Shown piece by piece: positions 6,723-14,691 of a stretch of 64,000 nt of DNA (the first letter of the stretch is position 1; each line of letters opens with the position of its first letter). The stretch lies in assembly GCA_041402045.1 (NCBI GenBank), contig JAWKSZ010000004.1, positions 123,463 through 187,462 of the forward strand. The letters are read 5' to 3'. The stretch is from JAGQRJ01 sp041402045. GTDB taxonomy: Bacteria > Planctomycetota > J058. Position numbers and translations under genes: made by a program. The notes under the pieces are model-generated. The model did not search any database, was not told where the DNA came from, and worked only from the letters and a program-made list of their open reading frames with translations.

Positions 6723-8126
6723 GTGAGCTTTCCGGTCGGGCGCGCGGCAGCCGAGCTGGCACTCCCCCGCCCCTATCGCCCCTGGTTCATGCAGCGGCAG
6801 TTTCACCGTAGCCGGGCCGCGATCCGCTGCATCGTCGCCGGGCGTCAGTCCGGCAAGACCCACGCCGCCGCCGAGGAGGTCGTGCGGATTGTGCTCTCGC
6901 GTCCGCACAGCGAGAGCTGCCTGCTCATGCCGACCTACAAGTCGACCAAGGCCGCGCTCCGCCACTTGCGCCGCGCCGTCAGCCCGCTCGGCCGCCGCGT
7001 CCGCTGGAAGGAGGTCGACAAGTGCTTCCAGTTCCCGAACCGCGCGCTGCTCTACGTCCGCACCGGTGAGGACAAGGAGGGGGTCCCCACTCGCGGGCTG
7101 ACCCTCGACGGAGTGCTCTGGGTCGACGAAGCCGCCTACGTCGCGCGGGCTGCGTGGGAGGCCGCTCGCTTCACCCAGGTGGCAGTCGAGGATCCGCTGG
7201 TGGTCGTGACGGGCACCCCCTGCGGCCGGAACTGGCTGTGGGAGGAGTGGCACGCCGGACAGCCCGGACCTGAGCAGAACCCGCTCAACGAGTCATTCCG
7301 CTTCCGCTCCCTCGATTCGCCCTACTGCAACCCCGAGTTCGTCGCGGACATGAAGAAGAAGCTCGGGGTGAAGAAGGCCCTCCAGGAGCTGAACGCAGAG
7401 TTCCTGGGAGACGCCGGCGCCGCCTTCGCCCACGAGGACATCCAGGTCCTGTTCGCTGACGCGCTCGCCGTGCGCGGCGAGCAGCGCTCCCTGGGCGTCG
7501 ACCTGGCCAAGGAGCGCGACTTCACCGTATGCACGCTGATGAACGAGTTCGGAGAGGCCTGGGTCCTCGGCCGCTGGCAGCACACCGCCTGGCCGGACAC
7601 CGAGCGTCGGATCACCGACATGGCCACTGAGCACGACGCCCTCGTCGTGCTCGACATCGGCCACGGCGGCGGGTACGGCGGCGCCATGCACGACTACCTG
7701 GAGCGCTCGCTCGGTCGCGGGCGCATCCTGGGCGTCCGCACGGGGAACCTGGGTGTGAAGGCCCAGCTCTGCGAGGCCCTCATCGCCGATGTCGAGAACC
7801 GCCGCCTGCGCGTCGAGCGGGGAGACCTCACGCCGCACCTCCGCCACGAGCTGACCTTCTTCGAGTCGCACCGCGAGGTCGTGGGCGGGGTGGAGCGCAT
7901 GCGCTACCACGGCCCCCAAGGGGACGGCGAGGACGACCATGACGACTGCGTGATCAGCCTCGGCCTCGCAAACTGGGGCCGACTCCACGGCTGGGAAGGG
8001 CCGCAGGACGAGGAAGAGGACCTCTCCGAGTACGTCCGCGCGGCAGAGGTCCTGCGGCGTCCGACGGATTGGCTGAGCCGCCCGACCGGCAGCTACTTCC
8101 CACGGGGCTTGGACCATGGCCCCTGA
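6723..8126 (+). CDS. Terminase large subunit
   Basis: 467 residues from a GTG. The ATPase domain has Walker A GRQSGKT (40-46), Walker B VLWVDEAA with Asp135-Glu136, and coupling motif VVTGTP. The RNase H-like nuclease domain begins with SLGVDLAKERDFTVC (Asp260), then VVLDIGHGGG (Asp311), and ends with an acidic DDHDD cluster before CVISLGLANW. This is the motor and nuclease that cuts concatemers and drives DNA into the prohead. It directly follows the HNH-kinase gene and overlaps the portal gene by 11 nt. All catalytic motifs appear intact. Confidence 0.9.
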   Translation: MSFPVGRAAAELALPRPYRPWFMQRQFHRSRAAIRCIVAGRQSGKTHAAAEEVVRIVLSRPHSESCLLMPTYKSTKAALRHLRRAVSPLGRRVRWKEVDKCFQFPNRALLYVRTGEDKEGVPTRGLTLDGVLWVDEAAYVARAAWEAARFTQVAVEDPLVVVTGTPCGRNWLWEEWHAGQPGPEQNPLNESFRFRSLDSPYCNPEFVADMKKKLGVKKALQELNAEFLGDAGAAFAHEDIQVLFADALAVRGEQRSLGVDLAKERDFTVCTLMNEFGEAWVLGRWQHTAWPDTERRITDMATEHDALVVLDIGHGGGYGGAMHDYLERSLGRGRILGVRTGNLGVKAQLCEALIADVENRRLRVERGDLTPHLRHELTFFESHREVVGGVERMRYHGPQGDGEDDHDDCVISLGLANWGRLHGWEGPQDEEEDLSEYVRAAEVLRRPTDWLSRPTGSYFPRGLDHGP

Positions 8127-9516
8127 AGCCCAGGAGCTGGACCCGGACCTCGCTCCCTTCGTGCGCGCGAGCCAGAGCACGAAGACCCTGGGGGCGCAGT
8201 ACTCCCACGCCCTCGAGCAGTGGATCCAGAACCAGGTCCGCCAGGGGATCGCGCCCGGCCACGTGCCCCTGCGAGCGCTCCAGGTCATGGGCACCCACCC
8301 GGTCGTCTACCTGGCCGAGCAGACGATCACCGGCCTGATCCGCCGGCCGAACCTCTACTACGTGAGCCACCCCGACAAGCGAGTCGTCAAGGAGACGGAG
8401 GAGTGGCTCTGGCCCCTCCTGCCCGCCGTCCTGAGCGTCGCCGCCCGCGCGTTCGCCTACGGCTCCGTGCCCGTCGTGTTCAATTGGGGGCTCGAAGATC
8501 TGCGCGTCCAGGTTCCCCGAGGTGCCGAGCCGGGCACCCGCAACCGGACCTTGAAGGGACACGTCCACTACGTCTCTGCCCACGAAGTGTGGCCGGGCGA
8601 CGTCGAAGTCGAGATCGAGAACGACGTGCTCCAGGCCGTCCGCTTCGACGGTCGCCGATACCGCGCCGACCGGGCGCACGTCTTCCGCTGGGACCCTGAG
8701 TTCGGCTCGTGGGCCGGGCAGGGGGCCAGGCGCCGGGCATGGCGCGACTACTGCAAGAGCCTGATCGTCAGCCTGCTCCAGAGCCGCTACCTCGAGCGCA
8801 GCGTGGACTCGCCGCGCGTGGCCTACGCCCCGCCGGGGACGCAGAAGGTCGATGGCGAGGACGTCCCGAACATCCGCCACGTGAACCAGCTCCTCATGGC
8901 CCTGCGCGGCTCGGGCGCCGTGACCTTCCCCAGCACCCGCGACGCGAGCGGCAACCGGCGCTACGAGCTCGACGTCCTCGACCTCCCCGACCGCAAGGAC
9001 GTCTGGCACCAGGCGCTCAACCGCTACGACGGCGGGATCCTCAAGGCATACCTCGTCCCCCCCAGCCTGGCCGGAATCGAGGACCTCGCCGCCGCCGGGG
9101 CCCGAGTCCTCGACGGCATGCTGCGCGAGTTCATCCAGGACCTCGCCACGTTCGCGGCGGTCAACCTGACCGGGCTGGTCGAGATCGTGCACGCCATGAA
9201 CCACGATCCCGCCAAGGTCCCAGCCCCGGAGATCCTCGCCTACGAGGTCCCGGCCGCGGTCCGCAAGCTCTACCTGGAGGTGTTGCGCCTGATCGGGGCA
9301 GCAGGTCGCGAAGAGGCCCCAGCCGATTGGGTCGACGTGCCCGCGCTGCTCGACCAGCTCGGCGTCCCGCTGCGCACGACGCCAGTGCGCTCGGAAGGGA
9401 TGCCAGGATCACCCACCGGACGACCGCCCGATTTGACGAGTGATCGAGAAGAGCGCCGTGAGTCGGAGCGATCGCACGAGCCCGCACGACCAGCAGGCCC
9501 CGTCGAGGTCGAGTAG
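8116..9516 (+). CDS. Portal protein
   Basis: 466 residues, ATG 11 nt inside the end of the large terminase gene. The sequence has the portal pattern of a helical N-terminal region (YLAEQTITGLIRRPNLYYVS), a long mixed middle (FNWGLEDLRVQVP; HVFRWDPEF) and a C-terminal clip/wing part with VPPSLAGIED and long helices. It resembles DUF935-type portals of Mu-like phages more than HK97 portals. The portal ring forms the DNA entry vertex and docks the terminase. The last 50 residues are charged and disordered. Assignment rests on position and general similarity. Confidence 0.75.
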   Translation: MAPEAQELDPDLAPFVRASQSTKTLGAQYSHALEQWIQNQVRQGIAPGHVPLRALQVMGTHPVVYLAEQTITGLIRRPNLYYVSHPDKRVVKETEEWLWPLLPAVLSVAARAFAYGSVPVVFNWGLEDLRVQVPRGAEPGTRNRTLKGHVHYVSAHEVWPGDVEVEIENDVLQAVRFDGRRYRADRAHVFRWDPEFGSWAGQGARRRAWRDYCKSLIVSLLQSRYLERSVDSPRVAYAPPGTQKVDGEDVPNIRHVNQLLMALRGSGAVTFPSTRDASGNRRYELDVLDLPDRKDVWHQALNRYDGGILKAYLVPPSLAGIEDLAAAGARVLDGMLREFIQDLATFAAVNLTGLVEIVHAMNHDPAKVPAPEILAYEVPAAVRKLYLEVLRLIGAAGREEAPADWVDVPALLDQLGVPLRTTPVRSEGMPGSPTGRPPDLTSDREERRESERSHEPARPAGPVEVE

Positions 9517-9540
9517 ACGTCGAAATCGACTGTCGTCGGC

Positions 9541-9549
9541 TGCTACGAT
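9541..9549 (+). promoter_or_regulatory. Possible extended -10 promoter for C39-like cargo operon
   Basis: TGCTACGAT lies 32 nt before the ATG at 9582. The same TGCTACGAT occurs on the minus strand at 2510-2518 before the HNH gene. No clear -35 is visible. These cargo starts lack the GTCCCG-N21 signature. Confidence 0.35.
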
Positions 9550-9581
9550 GCGATTCCTTCACCAACCCCGCTCAAAGACCC

Positions 9582-10148
9582 ATGCCAACGCTCCCAGGAT
9601 ACGAAGCCACGCAGGTTGCGCAGAAGGCGAAGCTGTCGTGCATCGCAGCGGGCGTGGAGTGGGCGATCCGATACCTGGGTTTCGATTGGCTCGGACTCAC
9701 CGAGGACCAGATCAACGGGTTCCAGGCCGCGTTCGACCAACCGAACAACAGCTTCCTCCAGATCAAGGACGCCGTTCGAGCCCATTTTCCGCAGCTGATC
9801 TTCGAGCAGGACGTCCCTCCTAACGGAGAGGCGAAGATCGACGCTCTCCGCGACCTGATCGGCCAGAGGCGTCCGGTGCTTCTTTCACTCGTGAACCCAC
9901 CCGGTTGGAAGGTCCACTTGCTGCCAGACCGACATGCGAGGGTCGAGATCGTCGGGTCCGCTCACATCATGCCGGTCGTGGCTGTCGACGAACCTGCAGG
10001 GACGTTGAGGGCCTGGGAGCCTCAGAACCGGCTGTTCCTGGAGTTTCCCACCGCCTGGGTCGTCGAGTGGCATGGTTACAAGAACCACGGCACCGAGCTC
10101 CTCCGCTGGGCAGGCGAGCTCCCCCCTGCAGCGGGGCAGAACGCATGA
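9582..10148 (+). CDS. C39-like cysteine peptidase-fold protein
   Basis: 188 residues, no signal peptide. The papain-like pattern is AKLSCIAAGVEWAIRYLG with Cys20 as the nucleophile candidate, and GSAHIMPVVAVDE with His128, followed by an Asp/Asn-bearing strand (LRAWEPQN). This fits the C39/NlpC-like superfamily (C39-like PF13529-type proteins). It could be a peptidase, amidase or deamidating enzyme acting in the cytoplasm. The next gene overlaps by ATGA, so they are a translationally coupled pair with their own promoter. The pair sits between the portal gene and later head genes, where phages often carry cargo. Substrate unknown. Confidence 0.55.
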   Translation: MPTLPGYEATQVAQKAKLSCIAAGVEWAIRYLGFDWLGLTEDQINGFQAAFDQPNNSFLQIKDAVRAHFPQLIFEQDVPPNGEAKIDALRDLIGQRRPVLLSLVNPPGWKVHLLPDRHARVEIVGSAHIMPVVAVDEPAGTLRAWEPQNRLFLEFPTAWVVEWHGYKNHGTELLRWAGELPPAAGQNA

Positions 10149-10771
10149 ACCGTGATTTCCTTGGCGACTACCTGGACCACTTCAAGGGTGGCGTCATACG
10201 GCTCTTGCCACAGGAGATACGAGCTGAGGTGCTCGGCGTTCCGCTGCCGACGGACGAGGCTGCGTGGCCAGAGCAGGACATGCGCTTGTACGAGCAGCTC
10301 GTCGGGATCCCCGAACGTCGCGTCCGCTGGAGCGTGGACGACCAGCGCCGCTTCCCTCGATCTGGTGAGGATCGAACCAAATACTTCGAGTCGCTCGCCA
10401 ACGAGGCTGCTCGCTTCCTGTTTCTCGACCCGGACACGGGGATCAAGTTCAGCGACGGGGACAGCCGAGTCCACATCCGTGTTACCGAGCTGAAGCAGCT
10501 CGTGGACGGGCACCCTGACCGGGGCTTGATCGTGTATCAGCACGCGGGGCGCAGGGTGAAGGACTCCGACCTCAAGAGCAACATGCCGGAGTGGCTCGAG
10601 AAGTACACGCGCTTCACATTCGAGCGGCTTGTGACAGCGGGCTTCACGGTGGCCGCGTACCCCGCCGCTCAAGCCAGCGTGTTCTTCATCTCCACCGAGC
10701 AAGGCCCGGTTCAGGAACTCGCGGCCCCCATCAACGCAACGCTCGGGAACCGGCGAATCTACGGCCTCTGA
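10145..10771 (+). CDS. Unrecognised protein coupled to C39-like gene
   Basis: 208 residues from the ATG overlapping the previous stop. Recognisable pieces are FLFLDPDTGIKFS (residues 83-95) and RGLIVYQHAGRR (about 120-131), which alternate strands and loops as in a Rossmann-like or nuclease fold, then FERLVTAGFTVAAYPA and SVFFISTEQG. The DPDTGI and YQH pieces recur in unnamed proteins I know only as hypothetical. No signal peptide or membrane segment. Because it is coupled to a C39-like protein, the two likely act together, for instance as effector and partner. No function assigned. Confidence 0.6.
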   Translation: MNRDFLGDYLDHFKGGVIRLLPQEIRAEVLGVPLPTDEAAWPEQDMRLYEQLVGIPERRVRWSVDDQRRFPRSGEDRTKYFESLANEAARFLFLDPDTGIKFSDGDSRVHIRVTELKQLVDGHPDRGLIVYQHAGRRVKDSDLKSNMPEWLEKYTRFTFERLVTAGFTVAAYPAAQASVFFISTEQGPVQELAAPINATLGNRRIYGL

Positions 10772-10801
10772 CCCGACCGCAACCCCGTGGATGACGTGTG
10801 A

Positions 10802-11425
10802 CTAGGTCAGGGCAGGAAGCCGCGCCGTCATCTCGCCGACGGCTTCGATGGCCTCCGCGTATTTGCGCGTGAGCGCGACCGTCGTGTGGGGGCCTGCGAC
10901 CTCCTTGAGCTTCCAACGCAGCATGTGCGTGAAGAGCAAGTGGATCGAGACCTCCTTCGTCTCGAACTGCACGAGGAAGGGACCCAGGCGCTCCTTCAGC
11001 AGCTCGACGTTCTTGAGCTTGAAGCCGACGACCTGCCTCGACTCGAACGCGCGGTAGACCGTCAGCAGCTCGTCGACGCGGTCAGCCCATGACTTGTCCT
11101 CGCGGAAGTAGAAGAACAGGCAGTCCCCGGAGCTGCTGTAGCGAGGGCGAGGGGTGAAGGCCTGCGGCTGCACGTCGAGGTCTCTCGACCAGGCAGGCGC
11201 CTGGGCGTCGGCGACGGCTGCTGGCGCCACCAGCCACTGACCCTCGGTCCATGTGCCGGCAAGCTTGCCCTCGTCGAGGAGGTGTTGGAGCCGTCCCTCA
11301 GATAGGTCGACGTGCTTGGCCAGCTCGGGCAGCGTGTACAGCGTGCGGTCGCCGTGGTCCTCGAATGAGGGCGCGGAGTCGCCCCATTCGAAAGAATCCG
11401 CAGAGCCTGCCACCTCGTCAGTCAA
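10802..11425 (-). CDS. Unrecognised protein with HTH-like N-terminal region
   Basis: 207 residues from a TTG at 11425 (a GTG four codons later is an alternative). Residues 28-70 look like a MerR/excisionase-type helix-turn-helix (LYTLPELAKHVDLSEGRLQH, then GQWLVAPAAV). The C-terminal half is rich in aromatic and hydrophobic strands (CLFFYFREDKSW; SIHLLFTHMLRWKLKEV). It lies downstream of and in line with the 420-residue gene, 110 nt away, and ends tail-to-tail with the C39-like pair. No family recognised. A DNA-binding regulator or immunity component are both possible. Confidence 0.5.
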   Translation of the reverse strand: MTDEVAGSADSFEWGDSAPSFEDHGDRTLYTLPELAKHVDLSEGRLQHLLDEGKLAGTWTEGQWLVAPAAVADAQAPAWSRDLDVQPQAFTPRPRYSSSGDCLFFYFREDKSWADRVDELLTVYRAFESRQVVGFKLKNVELLKERLGPFLVQFETKEVSIHLLFTHMLRWKLKEVAGPHTTVALTRKYAEAIEAVGEMTARLPALT

Positions 11426-11535
11426 GCGTGCCCCTCTGGCGAGGAAGTCTCATACCACGGCTCATGTTGCCCGGCCAGTCCGACGTCCCCGGTATGGCTG
11501 CTGCCCACGGCTCGCGCAAGCATCCAGGATGCCAC

Positions 11536-12798
11536 TCAGCGCTCGCCCGCTTCCCAGGCTGCCGACGGGACGGTGATGGTGACCTTGGCCTTGGCGCGTT
11601 TTTCTTCCTCGTCGCCGCCCAGAATGAACAGCCGGTGAGCTGCGGTTCGCTCGACCAGACCCTTGAACTCCGGGTCACCGAGGACGGAGACGGGCACATC
11701 CGCGAGATGCGCGCGCGTCATGTCGTAGTCCATGCGGTGCTGCCCCGGCACCTTCGGCTTGACGAGGACGACGAGCTCCGTGAACGGGCTGCGCCGGGTC
11801 ATGGGGAGGAAAGTGAAGGGTCCGAAGCCGAGGACCCAGGACGTGACCGTGCCCTCTTCGAGCGCGAGGCGCACCGCGACGTTCGTGTGTTCGGCGTCGA
11901 GCGCGGTAGTGGTCACGGCCCACCCCGGCGCCTCGCCCAGCGCCTTCAACAGCGCAGCGAGGTCTTCCGCCGAGGTCATCCACGGAAACAGGAAGCTGAC
12001 GATCCGAACGTCCGCTCGTTCGATCCCCGCGCTCGTCTCTTCGACGACACGGGCCGTCGCCTCCGCGACCCCCGACCTCGGGACGACGGTGGTCGTCCAC
12101 CCGTAGCCCGGACGGTCCGAGTTGAGGACGCGCGCGAAGAGGCAGCCATTCTGCCCCTGGCGGTGCCAGTCGGCTTGCACCTGGGAGATCAGCGCCCCGT
12201 AGCGCTCCAGCTCCTCCTGGCTCTGCAGGCCCAGCGTGGTGCACAGGAACTCCTGGTAGTCGCCTGACCGGGCGAAGGACACCTCCTTGGTGCCGTCGCT
12301 GATGTGCTCCCCGCGCTCCACGTCGCGCAGGTTGATCCACAGCGGCTCCTGGAACCGCTGCGCCCAGTCCACGGGGAGCCCGAACCCATTGGCACACGGG
12401 ACCCAGTCCCAGTCGAAGATCTGGCTGTGTTCGTTCACGAACACGACGAAGCACATGCCCTCGTGCGGCGGGGTCTCCTCGCCGGCGTTGGTGAAGGCCC
12501 GCGCGGGTCGCCCGCAGTAGGCGCGGCCGCCAGCGAGACCGCCGTCTTGCCGGAGCCCCTCGAATACCGCGACGCAGGACTGCTTGCGCACGACCTGCGG
12601 GACGAGGTGCTGAAGCTCATGAACGTGGTGACCCGGCCCGTCGAGGAGCGCGGCGACGTCGTCTTCGACGATGGTCAGCTCGACCGTATGGGTGGGGTTC
12701 GCCGGATCCAACGCCCGGAGGGTGTTGACGGGTTGTGGGGCTTGGCCGTTGGCCACGGGCAGACCTGCGAAAGCTGAGGATCCTGGCGACTGAATCAT
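11536..12798 (-). CDS. Unrecognised 420-residue cytoplasmic protein
   Basis: A soluble protein without signal peptide or membrane segment. N-terminal half has a Cys/Trp-containing globular region (MCFVVFVNEHSQIFDWDWV; LWINLRDVERGEHISDGTKE). The C-terminal half looks like a repeated alpha/beta unit (VRIVSFLFPWMTSAEDLAAL; SWVLGFGPFTFLPMTRRSPF; TELVVLVKPKVPGQHRMD). No catalytic motif is evident. It is first in a two-gene minus-strand unit with the HTH-like protein and is divergent from the DUF488 gene across 91 nt that should hold both promoters. Codon use looks like that of its neighbours. Cargo inserted between portal and capsid genes; function unknown. Confidence 0.6.
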   Translation of the reverse strand: MIQSPGSSAFAGLPVANGQAPQPVNTLRALDPANPTHTVELTIVEDDVAALLDGPGHHVHELQHLVPQVVRKQSCVAVFEGLRQDGGLAGGRAYCGRPARAFTNAGEETPPHEGMCFVVFVNEHSQIFDWDWVPCANGFGLPVDWAQRFQEPLWINLRDVERGEHISDGTKEVSFARSGDYQEFLCTTLGLQSQEELERYGALISQVQADWHRQGQNGCLFARVLNSDRPGYGWTTTVVPRSGVAEATARVVEETSAGIERADVRIVSFLFPWMTSAEDLAALLKALGEAPGWAVTTTALDAEHTNVAVRLALEEGTVTSWVLGFGPFTFLPMTRRSPFTELVVLVKPKVPGQHRMDYDMTRAHLADVPVSVLGDPEFKGLVERTAAHRLFILGGDEEEKRAKAKVTITVPSAAWEAGER

Positions 12799-12889
12799 AG
12801 ACTGAGGACCGGACAGCCCCGACCGGCTCTACCTCAGGGGGAGGAGACCAGCCCTCAAGTCGCCCCCAGCCGAGTGCCGATAGGAGCTT

Positions 12890-13360
12890 ATGGAACTCTC
12901 GACCCCCACTCCCATTCTTCCGCCCAGCGTCTGCGCCAGCGCGATCCACACGATCGGATACGAGCGCCGCACGCTGGACGAGTTCATCGCGATCCTCCGC
13001 CGCGCCCCGGTCGACACCTTGATCGACACACGGCATCGCGCGGGAAGCCGTAAGCGGGGCTTCGCGAAGACCGCGCTCACGGAGGCGCTGCGGGAGATCG
13101 GGATCAGCTACGAGCACCGGCGCGAGCTGGGGACGCCCCCCCATCTCATGGAGGTCATGCGCACAGCGGGCTCGTACTCGCTCGACGCCTACGAGGAGCA
13201 CTTCGACGAGCACCCTGAGCTGCTCACCGACCTGCAACCCCTCGTGGCTGGCGCGCGAACGGTCTTGCTCTGCTACGAGCTGGACCCGGCGGTGTGCCAC
13301 CGCTCCGTCCTGGCCAGACGCGTCGCCCATGAGGTCGACCTCAAGGTCGTGCATCTGTAG
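12890..13360 (+). CDS. DUF488 family protein
   Basis: 156 residues. Start fixed by AGGAG five to six bases before the ATG. The family pattern is present: HTIGYERRTLDEFIAILRR, VDTLIDTRHRAGSRKRGFAK, and near the end VLLCYELDPAVCHRSVLARRV with two conserved Cys and a His. DUF488 proteins are small cytosolic proteins of unsettled biochemistry, frequently found in mobile and defence loci. Here it faces away from the 420-residue gene. No phage start-site motif is present, so it is probably cargo with its own control. Confidence 0.8.
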   Translation: MELSTPTPILPPSVCASAIHTIGYERRTLDEFIAILRRAPVDTLIDTRHRAGSRKRGFAKTALTEALREIGISYEHRRELGTPPHLMEVMRTAGSYSLDAYEEHFDEHPELLTDLQPLVAGARTVLLCYELDPAVCHRSVLARRVAHEVDLKVVHL

Positions 13361-13411
13361 GACGGGCCCTGCGACAGGCCAGCGTGTCGCGGACGCCGCC
13401 TGAGCTGTCGC

Positions 13412-13438
13412 GTCCCGTGTCCCTGAAATCTCAGGGGC
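13412..13438 (+). promoter_or_regulatory. Shared phage start-site motif, copy 4 (porin-head operon)
   Basis: GTCCCG at 13412-13417, 21 nt, then ATG at 13439. A small hairpin, CCCTGA (13421-13426) with TCAGGG (13431-13436), occupies the leader and would sit directly against the start codon. TCAGGGGCATGA is shared with copy 1. Confidence 0.6.
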
Positions 13439-14689
13439 ATGAAGAACTCCAAGCCCCCCGTCACCAAGCCCGTCCGCCTTCACCCCTTCCCAGCGCGGCT
13501 CCCGGCTGCGTTGGGTCTGCTGGCCCTGGCCTTGGCGGCCGGCCCACCAGCCGCGTTCGCTCAGGACTCCCTGGGTGAGCAGGAGCTGGAGGACGTCGTC
13601 GTCACCGGCTCCCGGGCCGAGCGCGGGGTCGAGCTCGGCAGCTCGATTCAGCTCTACGGCCACGTCCAGGCCAGCTACACCTACAACCTGACCGACCCCG
13701 ACCAGCGCAAGGGCGCCAACCGCCTGCGGCTGAGCGACCCCGACCACAACGCGTTCGGCGTCCCCTACGGCAAGCTCGGCCTGGTCCGGTCGCTGAGCGG
13801 GCGCAACGAGTTCGACGCCGGCTTCCGGTTCGAGGTCGGCGCCGGCCGCATGGTCGAGGAGGTGTTCCAGGACCCGACCCTCGGTGACCGGGGGATCACG
13901 GTCCCGCAGGCCTACGTCGACCTGCAGCTCCCCACGCCCTACAAGGCCCTCCAGCTCCGGCTCGGCCGCCAGTACTCCTGGTTCGGGGTCGAGAGCCTGG
14001 ACCTCTACAAGAACCCCAACTTCTCGCTCTCGCCCCTGACCCTCGCCGTCCCCAAGACGGTGACCGGCGTGAGCCTGGGCATGGACCTGGGCGCCGGCTT
14101 CCGCTACACGCAGTACGTCGTCCAGGGCTGGGACCGCGTCGAGGACAACAACGACGCCAAGACCTTCGGCGGCCAGCTCGCGTGGAGGGCCGACAGGCTC
14201 TCCCTGGCGCTGAACTGGGTCGTGGGCGCCGAGCGCCAGAACCAGTCATTCAGCCACATCGACGAAGAGGACGACCTGCGCTGGGCCGTGGAGCTGGCCG
14301 CGCGCTGGGCGCCCCTCGAGGGCACCGAGCTGCGGGCTGCCCTGCTCTACGGGCAGGAGACGTTCCCTGACGAGACCGCCAAGTTCGGGGGCGTGATGGT
14401 CGCGCTCCAGCAGGGGCTCCTCAAGGTCGAGGACGCGGACTACCACCGCTTCACGCTCGGCCTGCGCGGCAGCTACCTGCGGGACCAGGGCGGCGCTCGC
14501 ACTGGGACCGACCAGGCGCTCGGTGAACTCACCGCGACCCTGGCCGTGAACCTGCTCGAGAACGCCTCGCTGCGCTTCGAGTACCGCCGCGACTTCTCGT
14601 CCGCCGACGACGCCTTCCTCGGTCACCGGGGCCGGCCCAGCCGGAGCGGCCAGGACACCTTCGCCGTCGCCCTCCACTACGCGTTCTAA
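13439..14689 (+). CDS. Outer-membrane beta-barrel porin (OmpL/BBP2-like), phage-borne
   Basis: 416 residues. A long signal peptide (about residues 1-41, ending AFAQ) precedes a TonB-box-like stretch (EDVVVTGSRAERG) and then a barrel of alternating strands, such as YGHVQASYTYNL, LGLVRSLSGRNEFDAGFRFE, LQLRLGRQYSWFG and RFTLGLRGSYL, ending in Phe (FAVALHYAF) as BAM substrates do. It best resembles BBP2/OmpL-like porins. It is the first gene of the head operon, only 2 nt before the prohead protease gene, and carries the phage start-site motif, so it belongs to the phage rather than to the host. It may replace or mask host porins used as receptors; that is inference. Confidence 0.75.
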   Translation: MKNSKPPVTKPVRLHPFPARLPAALGLLALALAAGPPAAFAQDSLGEQELEDVVVTGSRAERGVELGSSIQLYGHVQASYTYNLTDPDQRKGANRLRLSDPDHNAFGVPYGKLGLVRSLSGRNEFDAGFRFEVGAGRMVEEVFQDPTLGDRGITVPQAYVDLQLPTPYKALQLRLGRQYSWFGVESLDLYKNPNFSLSPLTLAVPKTVTGVSLGMDLGAGFRYTQYVVQGWDRVEDNNDAKTFGGQLAWRADRLSLALNWVVGAERQNQSFSHIDEEDDLRWAVELAARWAPLEGTELRAALLYGQETFPDETAKFGGVMVALQQGLLKVEDADYHRFTLGLRGSYLRDQGGARTGTDQALGELTATLAVNLLENASLRFEYRRDFSSADDAFLGHRGRPSRSGQDTFAVALHYAF

Positions 14690-14691
14690 CG

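Noticed and set aside
5805..7253. 482-codon minus-strand frame
   Set aside because: Antisense to the HNH-kinase and large terminase genes, which have complete motifs.
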